Origin: Thermoplasmatota archaeon
Lineage (GTDB): Archaea > Thermoplasmatota > E2 > DHVEG-1
NCBI GenBank assembly: GCA_030605515.1
Contig: JAUWIE010000043.1
Span: 1 to 12,471 of the forward strand
Direction: 5' to 3'
Length of the DNA stretch: 12,471 bases
In this document: positions 6,357 to 12,471 of the stretch, in pieces
How positions within the stretch are numbered: the first letter of the stretch is position 1
How the letters are laid out: every line of letters begins with the position of its first letter
The notes under the pieces: model-generated
Database searches by the model: none
Seen by the model: the letters and a program-made list of their open reading frames with translations, nothing else
What the model was told of the DNA's origin: nothing
Program-made: the position numbers and the translations under genes

Positions 6357-7658
6357 ATGACTAAAGAGAAATTGGAAGCCGCTGTTGGGATGTCCAGAGC
6401 ATGGAATGCAAGAGAAGCAGGGAAAGAAGTAGCGAGATCTACAATCCAGAAACTTAGTACGCCTCCAAACTTTTTTGTGTTGTTTTCTACGATCCATTAT
6501 AAAGATCATGGCGGGTTCCAAGAGTTGTTAAATGGTGTTTATGATGTTTTACCAGAAAACACTCCACTAATTGGTGGTACTGTTACTGGCTTTATGAATA
6601 ATTATGGTTGTTATGTTCATGGATGTACTGCTCTTGCTGTTTCGTCTAATAAAATGGATGTTGCAATTGGTTATGGGAAGAACACAAAGAGAAATCCAAA
6701 GAAAGCCGCTAGACAATGTGTAAAAATGATAACTAAAGGATCAGAAAATAGTACATACAATAATAAATTTTTATTAAATTTAATTTCAGCTGGTGAAATA
6801 CCTGATATTAAAGGTATGGGGCGAAGAAAAGTCATCAGATCCGGAATAGCACCTGTTATGAATAAATTATTAGGTTTTTCTCAATATGTCCTTCAAAAGG
6901 GTGCTGCAAGGGATGATGAAGTAGTTGAAGAAATGATTAAATATCTACCTGATTATTATATGCTTGGTGGAGGAACTTATGATGATGGATCAGGTCTTGA
7001 GAATTATCAATTTTTTAATAATAGAGTTTTAAAAACATCTGCTGTATCGCTTGGTATTAAAACTGATTTTGATCTTGATGTCTTAACTACGCATAACATG
7101 AAAAAATCAGATGTTAATTTCAGAATTACTAAAATTAGTAGAGATGGACGAAGTATTCAAGAAATCAATAACAAACCTGCAGCTTCTGAACTATTGAAAT
7201 TAATGAGTTGGTCTGAAGACTTCTTAAATGATAAAACGTGGTATAATATCGCATATCATTTTCCTCTTGGTTTTAGGATTGATAAAAATAGTGACGAGTT
7301 TGCTCCGAGAGTAATAGCAGTAATTTTAGGTGAAAATTTAATTACAACAATTCGCTCAAAAGATCCTGAAGGATCTGTTTTAACAATTGATGGGAGGAAT
7401 TTAATAAAAACTATCGATGATAACTTAAAATCATGTCCAAGTTCTCCTTCTTTTGGATTAATTTCATCTTGTACAACTCGCCTTATTACAATGGGTGATA
7501 AAATTTATCAAGCTCGTGAACATGTATTAGATTATTTCAAAGATAAACCTTTTATTGTTTTTTATGTTGGTGGGGAATCAACATATTCTCCTAAAAATGG
7601 TTTAAATTTTGTAAATATGTCTTTTAACACATCAATATTTTCAAATAATGAGAACTAA
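6357..7658 (+). CDS. FIST sensory-domain protein (FIST_N plus FIST_C)
   Basis: A 433-residue protein without membrane segments. Residues 12-250 match the FIST N domain: MSRAWNAREAGKEVA, FFVLFSTIHYKD (39-50), LIGGTVTGFM (71-80), ALAVSSNKMDVAIGYG and YMLGGGTYDDG (201-211). Residues 265-425 match FIST C, with its SSCTTR (370-375) and the YVGGES (403-408) that corresponds to the usual FYxxGEI. FIST proteins are thought to sense small molecules, possibly amino acids, and in bacteria are often joined to histidine kinases, methyl-accepting or diguanylate cyclase outputs. Here there is no output domain, so any signal must pass to a partner; the roadblock-like protein encoded just upstream is the obvious candidate. 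No clear Shine-Dalgarno site is near ATG 6357, which fits translation coupled to the upstream gene. The family opening suggests M12 as an alternative start. Confidence 0.85.
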   Translation: MTKEKLEAAVGMSRAWNAREAGKEVARSTIQKLSTPPNFFVLFSTIHYKDHGGFQELLNGVYDVLPENTPLIGGTVTGFMNNYGCYVHGCTALAVSSNKMDVAIGYGKNTKRNPKKAARQCVKMITKGSENSTYNNKFLLNLISAGEIPDIKGMGRRKVIRSGIAPVMNKLLGFSQYVLQKGAARDDEVVEEMIKYLPDYYMLGGGTYDDGSGLENYQFFNNRVLKTSAVSLGIKTDFDLDVLTTHNMKKSDVNFRITKISRDGRSIQEINNKPAASELLKLMSWSEDFLNDKTWYNIAYHFPLGFRIDKNSDEFAPRVIAVILGENLITTIRSKDPEGSVLTIDGRNLIKTIDDNLKSCPSSPSFGLISSCTTRLITMGDKIYQAREHVLDYFKDKPFIVFYVGGESTYSPKNGLNFVNMSFNTSIFSNNEN

Positions 7659-7664
7659 TTCTTT

Positions 7665-8615
7665 TCAAATTGGTTTTCCAAAATTTGTTAATTCATTCAA
7701 AGTAAACCCGTATTTTTCTCCCCATTTTTCTGTTTTTCTCAAATGATTGATATCTACTGATCCTACATGGTTTTCTCTTTCATTTTCTAATGCTTGCATT
7801 ATTACTTCAACTATGCAAGCAAAATTTTTCCCTAGTGGCATACCAGGAATTGGAAGATGATATTTTGGAGGAAAATCAACATATCCACCGTCAATTCGTA
7901 TCACATCCTTTCGTTTTTTACAAACTTCGTATGAAAGATTTGGTGGTTGAGATACATCAATGACTATTGTATTTTTATTTAAATGTTGCGAATCTAGCAA
8001 TGCCTTTGGGTGATTGGTAGCCGTGATAATTACATCTGCTTCTTTTGTTTTCAAATCAATAGTTGTTTCAAAATTTCCTTTAATTTTTATTTCTAACTCT
8101 AATAATTTTTCTTCTCGCCTTCCAATTAATATCGAATGTTTAAACTGAGGAACTAGAATTTTTGATACTGCCTCACCAATAATTCCATATGCACCTACTA
8201 TTGCAATTGATAAATCAGATGGTTTTTTTTCAAATTTTTCTAATGCTTTATGAACAGCATGACATGTAACTACAGCAGTATAACTATCTCCATGATTAAC
8301 AAATCCTTTAAACTCTTTTTGACCTAGGAGCCATTCCCCGCCGTTAGTTACTGATGTTGTAAGAGCTCCAAGTTGAATTAATTCTACATCTAGTTCGTTT
8401 TGCGCATAAACAGCAGCGTTGAGGATTATCTCCCTCACTTGGTTTTGTGGTAAACTCATTATGTCTTTTGCAGTAAGTTTAATTCCAATGATATGACCTT
8501 TCGTCTCGTTGATATTAGCTTCTGGTGATAAAATTATATCGTTTTTAATCCATTTTTTTGGTATGTCATTGATATCATTTTTATTAATAAGATGCCCAAG
8601 AATTGCAAATCTCAT
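7665..8615 (-). CDS. NAD(P)-dependent dehydrogenase, acyl-ACP reductase-like (COG5322-like)
   Basis: A 316-residue cytosolic protein. The Rossmann nucleotide site is AIVGAYGIIGEAV (138-150), a GxxGxxG motif, with IGRREEKL (164-171) following the second strand. The N-terminal catalytic part has LGALTTSVTNGGE (82-94) and NHGDSYTA (107-114). DVSQPPN (220-226), IDGGYVDFP and the ACIVE motif with C267 follow. This layout agrees with the 'predicted amino acid dehydrogenase' group that also holds the cyanobacterial long-chain acyl-ACP reductases, where a cysteine in a comparable place accepts the acyl group. The substrate here is unknown: an acyl thioester reduced to an aldehyde is one option. A Shine-Dalgarno site AAGAGGT lies about 11 bases before the ATG. 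It lies 65 bases downstream of the 8681-9916 gene, probably co-transcribed, and faces the FIST gene with 6 bases between stop codons. Confidence 0.7.
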   Translation of the reverse strand: MRFAILGHLINKNDINDIPKKWIKNDIILSPEANINETKGHIIGIKLTAKDIMSLPQNQVREIILNAAVYAQNELDVELIQLGALTTSVTNGGEWLLGQKEFKGFVNHGDSYTAVVTCHAVHKALEKFEKKPSDLSIAIVGAYGIIGEAVSKILVPQFKHSILIGRREEKLLELEIKIKGNFETTIDLKTKEADVIITATNHPKALLDSQHLNKNTIVIDVSQPPNLSYEVCKKRKDVIRIDGGYVDFPPKYHLPIPGMPLGKNFACIVEVIMQALENERENHVGSVDINHLRKTEKWGEKYGFTLNELTNFGKPI

Positions 8616-8680
8616 ATTTCAATAATACCTCTTTATTTTTAAATAATAGTATGATTTTGTAATAATTTTTTTTATTTAGT

Positions 8681-9916
8681 CTATTGTTTATATCCAAACA
8701 GTCTTACTCCGGTATATGCTTTTGCCTTAATTGGGCTTCCTGGTTTGTATGATATTTTTACATGACTGATATATCTAACAATAGCCTTTGAAAAAGCATT
8801 ATCCGTTAGTTTAACAGATGGTAGATATGATTCAAAATTAAATTCATTGCTTGGATCTTCTTGTGTAACACCTGGAAAGTCAAGTAATGCTGATTTCATG
8901 TTTGGTAGACACATACCCTTTTCAACGAGGTGATTAAAGAACTCATTCCATCCCTGTCCTTTGTGATATTGATCTGGTGAAATGAAACATTCAAGACCTA
9001 TTTCTGGATCGACTTGATCGCTGATATTTATATGAAGTCTGATACAATTTGAATATTTCTTTATCTCCTTCAAAAGATCTCTTAGTCCATTATCCTCATC
9101 AGCCCATCCAATTGATTCTAGGTATGATACAACATCCTTAGGATTTATTCTTTTAATTACAAGACGCATTCCTTCTGTATTCCTGGATAACATAGATGCT
9201 ATATGAAATACCGATGCTCCTTTGGGTAGTTTTTCAAGGATATTTAAAAATTTTTTTTCTAGTTTCTCAGAAACCATACGTCCCGTAAGCATTGGTATTG
9301 CAATTCGAGTAACCCATTTACATTTTTCAATATCTTCTGAATTATCGCCTCTTAGTGGTATCGTTTGTAGGAATATACTTGGGACTAGTGCTTCATTATA
9401 TTTCTCTGATGTATCAAACTCTAACCAAAGACCAAGTATATTGGTATATAGAATTGAACTTGGATCTGCCCATTTTTCAGTAAAAATTCCAACATTTTGC
9501 CATTCTTGTTTATTTAAGAATTTATCTGGTAAACTTCCATTTTTTATAAGATTTAGAAGTGCTTCACGTTCGCCTTTCTGTGAAGATACTGCAATAAGAT
9601 AATCTAAACGAGCATCTGATTTACTAAGATGAGATTCAAACCCAAAGAAACTTGTCAAACCTCCTGTAAACTGACTTGCAAGGTTTTTTATTTCATCATA
9701 ATTTTGAGAGGATATCAAATCATCAGACATATGAGGTTTAATAAATGATAAATAATCAACTGGATGGAAATCTGTAAATTGAAACTTTCTGCTGATTAGC
9801 TCGTTTTCTGGTTGATGACGAGTTAGTATATCTTCTAACCCTATCTCCCTTGCAGCACAGGCATTTTCAAATGATACTGTATGGTCAAATGATTTACTCA
9901 AATTCCCGACCCCCAA
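8681..9916 (-). CDS. Unrecognised protein of about 411 residues, N-terminus uncertain
   Basis: The open frame counted from 9916 starts with TTG, has no Shine-Dalgarno site, and stays open upstream to a TAG near 9990. That upstream part reads ISVKPPAYLGAKKV and then LIASIISNHYLGVGNL, so the coding frame probably continues further 5'. No ATG, GTG or TTG other than 9916 is seen in that extension. A well-placed ATG with Shine-Dalgarno exists at 10031 in another frame, so a single-base frameshift, natural or from sequencing, is likely. The protein is soluble, with conserved-looking blocks NILGLWLEFDTSE (around 160-171), VPSIFLQTIP, IRLHINISDQVDPEIG and, close to the C-terminus, YISHVKISYKPG and AKAYTGV. 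These resemble a family of uncharacterised proteins I have seen but cannot name. The dehydrogenase gene follows 65 bases downstream, suggesting a shared pathway. Confidence 0.65.
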   Translation of the reverse strand: MGVGNLSKSFDHTVSFENACAAREIGLEDILTRHQPENELISRKFQFTDFHPVDYLSFIKPHMSDDLISSQNYDEIKNLASQFTGGLTSFFGFESHLSKSDARLDYLIAVSSQKGEREALLNLIKNGSLPDKFLNKQEWQNVGIFTEKWADPSSILYTNILGLWLEFDTSEKYNEALVPSIFLQTIPLRGDNSEDIEKCKWVTRIAIPMLTGRMVSEKLEKKFLNILEKLPKGASVFHIASMLSRNTEGMRLVIKRINPKDVVSYLESIGWADEDNGLRDLLKEIKKYSNCIRLHINISDQVDPEIGLECFISPDQYHKGQGWNEFFNHLVEKGMCLPNMKSALLDFPGVTQEDPSNEFNFESYLPSVKLTDNAFSKAIVRYISHVKISYKPGSPIKAKAYTGVRLFGYKQ

Positions 9917-10031
9917 GTAATGGTTTGATATTATAGATGCTATAAGTACCTTTTTCGCACCTAGATATGCAGGTGGCTTTACTGATATCTAAAGTTGTAC
10001 CAGCTTGAATCCAACCTTTTTCTTTATTCAT
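9894..10031 (-). CDS. 45-residue ORF: N-terminus of the frameshifted 8681-9916 gene, or a small peptide
   Basis: This minus-strand frame begins with ATG at 10029-10031, preceded by GGAG (10042-10045) at an ideal 10-base spacing, and ends with TAA at 9894-9896, overlapping the 5' end of the 411-residue frame. It reads MNKEKGWIQAGTTLDISKAT, then CISRCEKGTY, then SIYNIKPLLGGREFE. Joining its first 15 residues to the other frame near 9985 gives a smooth protein start (GTTLD followed by ISVKPPAYLG), adding about 38 residues to the large protein. This is the simplest reading. As a free peptide with two close cysteines it could also be a small regulator or modified peptide, but nothing else supports that. 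The point of the frameshift could lie anywhere from about 9985 to the G-run at 9910-9914. Confidence 0.45.
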   Translation of the reverse strand: MNKEKGWIQAGTTLDISKATCISRCEKGTYSIYNIKPLLGGREFE

Positions 10032-10091
10032 TTTTTTTCAACTCCAATAAAAGAAATTAATTATGATGACATAAAGCCCCACTCCAAGAAA

Positions 10092-10139
10092 TTCCTACAA
10101 AATGCCAAAAACGAGGTGTTTTTTTTACTTTTGTAGGAA
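10092..10139. repeat. Inverted repeat able to form a long hairpin
   Basis: TTCCTACAAAA (10092-10102) and TTTTGTAGGAA (10129-10139) are perfect 11-base inverted copies. Between them AAAAAC (10107-10112) and GTTTTT (10118-10123) can form a second 6-base stem around a 5-base loop. A further outer pair, CAAGAAA (10085-10091) and TTTCTTG (10159-10165), surrounds them. It lies about 60 bases before the ATG at 10031 and 73 bases after the stop of the winged-helix gene, so it may be a terminator, an operator or part of a small non-autonomous mobile repeat. A direct repeat (GCCCC then CAAGAAAT) at 10076-10092 and 10178-10200 also marks the edges. Confidence 0.65.
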
Positions 10140-10212
10140 AAACAGTGAAAAACAGATGTTTCTTGACTAAATAACAAGCCCCCCTATACTTTCAAGAAAT
10201 ATTATCTTTTAT

Positions 10213-10626
10213 TCATCCATTAACTTGTTTTGTTGAATCTTTTACATATGAAAAAATTTCATCAAAAGGCATTACAGTTTCCATAAGGCTCTTTAATTCA
10301 TTATTCCAGTTTTTCTTTAAATTTTTACAATGATTTAGAAACGAAAGTCTATCAAATGAAAGGTCGTAATAACCAAGTTTTTTATTAACGACATCAACTT
10401 CTATTTTTGTTTGTATTTTTAGAAGGTGATAAATATCATGTAAGTCTCGTGCTTTATTTCTTGAGTTTTCGTTCAATTTTTCTTTTGTTTTTAGAATAAT
10501 TATAAAGTTTTTTGATAAGAAATGATTCTTCAAGATAGCAGAGATAGCTGGAGAGAGAGTCTGTCTTGATATTCCAAGTTCGCCTGCAAGATCAGAAAGT
10601 TTGATTTGTTGCCCGGGTTCTTCCAT
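10213..10626 (-). CDS. Winged-helix domain fused to the C-terminal half of an AbiEii-like protein (probably decayed)
   Basis: A 137-residue frame from ATG 10626. Residues 8-36 are the second and recognition helices of a winged helix-turn-helix (IKLSDLAGELGISRQTLS). From residue 47 the text changes to the C-terminal part of an AbiEii nucleotidyltransferase: RNKARDLHDIYHLL (56-69), NKKLGYYDLSFD and KKNWNNELKSLM, then PFDEIFSYV. It parallels residues 173-245 of the AbiEii gene next to it (RNKPRDLYDVWFL, NEKLKLYNLS, KDWKQDIQPLL). The GG(T) and DxD catalytic core is absent, so it cannot transfer nucleotides. The frame is open upstream of ATG 10626 for 13 codons (IFSILESILTII), which supply the missing first helix of the fold. 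That extension has no start codon but would join ATG 10684 through one frameshift. It is probably a deletion product of an antitoxin-toxin gene pair; it might still bind DNA. Confidence 0.6.
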   Translation of the reverse strand: MEEPGQQIKLSDLAGELGISRQTLSPAISAILKNHFLSKNFIIILKTKEKLNENSRNKARDLHDIYHLLKIQTKIEVDVVNKKLGYYDLSFDRLSFLNHCKNLKKNWNNELKSLMETVMPFDEIFSYVKDSTKQVNG

Positions 10627-10663
10627 AATTATTGTTAAAATTGATTCAAGAATTGAAAATATC

Positions 10664-10681
10664 TTTTATTTTTGTAGGAAA
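10664..10681 (-). repeat. Third copy of the TTTCCTACAAAA repeat
   Basis: On the minus strand TTTCCTACAAAAATAAAA matches the right arm of the inverted repeat (10123-10140, same strand) in 17 of 18 bases. It lies just before the apparent 5' end of the winged-helix/AbiEii fusion, at the point where its frame is lost, so the repeat may have been involved in the rearrangement or may be a binding site for the regulator. Confidence 0.55.
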
Positions 10682-10721
10682 CATGAAGAAAAGGCTCTCA
10701 AAAACTTAGTGAAGAATATTT

Positions 10722-11483
10722 TCAGTGCTGCAATTCATACAATTTATTTCTTACTACTAGTTTTATTTCATGGATATCGGGTACAAATCCAAGCAACGGT
10801 TGAATATCCTGCTTCCAATCTTTTTCTATAGAAGAAAAAACGCGATCAATATCAATATCTTTTATAGACAGATTGTAGAGTTTAAGTTTTTCGTTGATTA
10901 ACATACGATCAAAGGCCATGTCGGCACTAAGAAACCAAACATCGTACAAATCACGTGGTTTATTTCGGATTAGTAAAGCTCTGATTTTCTCTGCAAATAG
11001 GTGATCTAGGGTTAAACATCGCATAACGAATGAGGGACAGTCATCGTAGACTGGATGATAAGGTTGTGTTGTCGTTTCCACTTGTTCTTTTCTGCAGCTG
11101 ACATCAATTTTAATAGCCCCTAGAGAACGTTCAGTACCATTGTATAATGGCCCCTTATAACGCAATCTAGTAGTAAATCCTGACATGGAAAAACTGACTT
11201 TTTTTATTTGGCTTTCTATACTAAAGTCATTGAGACGAGCAGATATGCTATTAAGAACTTTGATACCGTTTTCAGGAGGATCGTTGTAGTTGAAATCAAG
11301 GTCTTCTGAATATCTGTTCAGTTTGTATCCCATACGGAGACAGGTTCCACCTTTAAAGAAAAAAGTATTGCTCTGTTTATATAACTCGTAGAGGAATACT
11401 GTTTGAATGTAATCCCGCTCAATGGTTTGCATTGGTACCCCTACTTTTGCAGAATAACTCTGAAGTTGTCGTCTCGTAATCAT
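10722..11483 (-). CDS. abiEii: AbiEii-type nucleotidyltransferase toxin
   Basis: A 253-residue protein of the AbiEii/AbiGii (DUF1814) family, the toxin half of type IV toxin-antitoxin pairs. Motif I is FFKGGTCLRMGYKL (42-54), followed by YSEDLDF (58-64) with the DxD metal carboxylates D61 and D63, the third carboxylate in IKIDVS (124-129), and motif IV AEKIRALLIRNKPRDLYDVW (164-183). All key residues are kept, so it should be active. Related toxins transfer nucleotides from GTP or CTP to targets such as tRNA ends, stalling growth, and defend against phage. A Shine-Dalgarno-like GAGG lies inside the end of the antitoxin gene, 10 bases before this ATG; the two genes are 2 bases apart and surely co-transcribed. 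Length and domain order are normal for archaeal members. Confidence 0.9.
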   Translation of the reverse strand: MITRRQLQSYSAKVGVPMQTIERDYIQTVFLYELYKQSNTFFFKGGTCLRMGYKLNRYSEDLDFNYNDPPENGIKVLNSISARLNDFSIESQIKKVSFSMSGFTTRLRYKGPLYNGTERSLGAIKIDVSCRKEQVETTTQPYHPVYDDCPSFVMRCLTLDHLFAEKIRALLIRNKPRDLYDVWFLSADMAFDRMLINEKLKLYNLSIKDIDIDRVFSSIEKDWKQDIQPLLGFVPDIHEIKLVVRNKLYELQH

Positions 11484-11485
11484 AC

Positions 11486-12235
11486 TTATACATCCTCATT
11501 GACATTGATAGACCATTTTTTATTCCATGTGTTGCTTCTCGGTTTTTTTTGATTCAATAAAACAAACGATATAGATTTGAACTTAGACAATTCTTTAAGA
11601 TCAACACCATTTTGTTCAAATAAATATCCTAGCCTTGATATCATGCTTCGATTCGGGAATCTCCTGGCGTAGCCAATGAGTTTCTTTTTATTAATGGAAT
11701 CAATTGCATTGCTAATACATTTTGCAACTTCTTTGATGCCGCCAGCGTACTGAGGTAAATCAATGCTATCGATGAGGGTTTTTTCTTTTTCTGCAAGAAA
11801 CATTGGCAAACTGTCGATTACTTCTTTTGTATATCCATATAACTTCTCTTTTTTAATGTGTACGTATTTGAAAAGATAATGGTCAAAATGTATCTCTTTT
11901 TTTTGTTTAGTTGTGGCAACAAGGATAATTCGAGGGACTTGTTCTGTAAAACCGTAGTAGTTCAACATAGACCAATAACTAACATAGGATGGTACAACGC
12001 AGTTTGTGGCAATGTAATAAGGGTTGGAAAGGATTCGTTTTTTATCGTAACCGGTTACAAGATATTTTCCGTTTTCTATTTCATAGATGACTTTGTGATT
12101 TTTTAATTTATGGATGATATCATAGATTTTGTTCATGTTAATTCCTAAGAGGACAGAAAGCTGTTTGGGTTGAAAATAAAAGATATCGTTTTCAAATAAA
12201 AGATTCATTATATAATTCGTTGTAATTTTTGACAT
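11486..12235 (-). CDS. abiEi: AbiEi-type antitoxin/transcriptional regulator
   Basis: A 249-residue protein. Residues 1-65 are a winged helix (KQLSVLLGINMNKIYDIIHK) that in this family binds the operon's own promoter. The C-terminal part has the family hallmarks SYWSMLNYYGFTEQVP (86-101), IILVATTKQKK, FLAEKEKTLIDSIDLP (146-161) and QYAGGIKEVA (162-171). AbiEi neutralises AbiEii without tight binding and represses transcription. Two bases separate it from the toxin gene downstream, the usual order. No Shine-Dalgarno site precedes the ATG, but a TATA box about 28 bases upstream points to a leaderless mRNA. The C-terminal end (from about 210) is Lys/Asn-rich and less typical. Confidence 0.88.
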   Translation of the reverse strand: MSKITTNYIMNLLFENDIFYFQPKQLSVLLGINMNKIYDIIHKLKNHKVIYEIENGKYLVTGYDKKRILSNPYYIATNCVVPSYVSYWSMLNYYGFTEQVPRIILVATTKQKKEIHFDHYLFKYVHIKKEKLYGYTKEVIDSLPMFLAEKEKTLIDSIDLPQYAGGIKEVAKCISNAIDSINKKKLIGYARRFPNRSMISRLGYLFEQNGVDLKELSKFKSISFVLLNQKKPRSNTWNKKWSINVNEDV

Positions 12236-12258
12236 GTTTTTCCATAATAATTACAATG

Positions 12259-12268
12259 ATTTATATAA
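12259..12268 (-). promoter_or_regulatory. TATA box of the abiE operon
   Basis: On the minus strand GTTATATAAA is centred about 28 bases before the abiEi ATG at 12235, so the transcript should begin within a few bases of the start codon. The antitoxin's winged helix would be expected to bind near here, but no convincing inverted repeat is seen beside the box. Confidence 0.55.
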
Positions 12269-12318
12269 CTATCGGTTACGTATCTCCCCATATATACAAT
12301 ACCATTTTGTATGAAAAC

Positions 12319-12350
12319 ATCAATATTTTACTTTTTTAGTAAGTATTGAT
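12319..12350 (-). terminator. Possible hairpin at the end of the ATPase gene
   Basis: ATCAATATTTTACT (12319-12332) and AGTAAGTATTGAT (12338-12350) can pair almost completely (one bulge, one G-U) around a 5-base T loop. The hairpin covers the last codons and the stop (12328-12330) of the right-edge gene. It might mark the transcript end before the abiE promoter. Archaeal termination mostly needs only U-rich tracts, so this is uncertain. Confidence 0.35.
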
Positions 12351-12471
12351 ATGCAGGTATAATGTTTATTTTTTTATTGTCAATATTAACTGTTTTTTCT
12401 GTATCTTTTGAAATGATATAACCATTATTTACATTGAATATTTTCATAAATTTTATCATGTTCTTAGTACT
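12328..12471 (-). CDS. C-terminal end of a probable AAA-family ATPase
   Basis: A minus-strand frame enters from the right edge and ends at TAA 12328-12330, giving 47 residues: the last part of a longer protein. The sequence FNVNNGYIISKDTEKTV followed by DNKKINIIPAYQYLLKK matches the typical ending of archaeal and bacterial AAA ATPases of the type with a DUF4143/nuclease-like C-terminal domain, where a segment like 'GYVIT.D...I..DGKKI.VIP.W.FLL' closes the chain. These multicopy ATPases are common in archaeal genomes and their role is poorly known. Too little is present to exclude another family. It is upstream of, and on the same strand as, the abiE pair, but the abiE pair has its own promoter. 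Confidence 0.6.
   Translation of the reverse strand, partial: STKNMIKFMKIFNVNNGYIISKDTEKTVNIDNKKINIIPAYQYLLKK

Noticed and set aside
9222..9602. Plus-strand 126-residue ORF
   Set aside because: Ser/Phe-rich text antisense to the 411-residue gene with no ribosome site or known domain.
10071..10212. Minus-strand frame without start codon reading VFPTKVKKTPRFWHF and GISWSGALCHH
   Set aside because: It has no start codon and lies across the inverted repeat; it is better seen as repeat sequence, although a decayed gene cannot be excluded.
1..12471. tRNA or rRNA genes and insertion sequences
   Set aside because: No cloverleaf, conserved rRNA stretch or transposase-like protein was seen in the window.

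Overview
The window looks like accessory DNA from an uncultured, AT-rich archaeon. Several genes have a TATA-like box about 25-30 bases before the start codon with almost no leader (TATA boxes at 2174-2187, 3078-3085, 5552-5564 and 12259-12268), while others carry a Shine-Dalgarno site. The gene content also fits Archaea: a winged-helix/MNT nucleotidyltransferase paired with a HEPN protein, VCBS/FG-GAP and PKD-like surface proteins, a roadblock-like protein, and what looks like the tail of an archaeal-type AAA ATPase. A Thermoplasmatota-like euryarchaeon is a guess, not something the sequence proves.

Left part (1-2144, all minus strand): an exported beta-propeller-type VCBS/FG-GAP protein running off the left edge, a co-transcribed secreted protein with a PKD-like domain, a stretch of decayed direct repeats, and a single-pass membrane-anchored protein of unknown function. 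Next comes about 950 bases without an intact gene (2145-3095). It holds a decayed VCBS-repeat gene on the minus strand, a degenerate tandem array with a period near 24 bases, and possible hairpins.

Middle part: a plus-strand MNT-HEPN pair (3096-4112) that resembles a toxin-antitoxin module, followed by a possible 48-residue ORF; a convergent exported serine hydrolase of the class C beta-lactamase fold (4330-5529); then a plus-strand pair of a roadblock-like protein and a FIST sensory-domain protein (5883-7658). Convergent with that pair, with only 6 bases between the stop codons, are an acyl-ACP-reductase-like/COG5322-like NAD(P) dehydrogenase (7665-8615) and an unrecognised protein of about 411 or more residues (8681-9916). 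The N-terminus of the latter appears to lie in another frame, starting at a well-placed ATG at 10031.

Right part (10092-12471, minus strand): an intact AbiEi/AbiEii type IV toxin-antitoxin pair (12235-10722). Downstream of it is a short gene that fuses a winged-helix domain to the C-terminal half of a second AbiEii-like protein. It lacks the catalytic core, and its first helix seems to lie upstream of the only usable in-frame ATG. An 11-base inverted repeat (TTCCTACAAAA / TTTTGTAGGAA) and a third copy of it flank this gene. The right edge holds the last 47 residues of a probable AAA-family ATPase.

Overall, this is a defence/toxin-antitoxin-rich region with surface proteins, one small signalling pair, one uncharacterised redox pair and clear signs of gene decay. 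The points most worth a second look are the AbiEii chimera, the hidden N-terminal frame at 9894-10031, the repeat arrays, and the uncharacterised dehydrogenase plus 411-residue pair.
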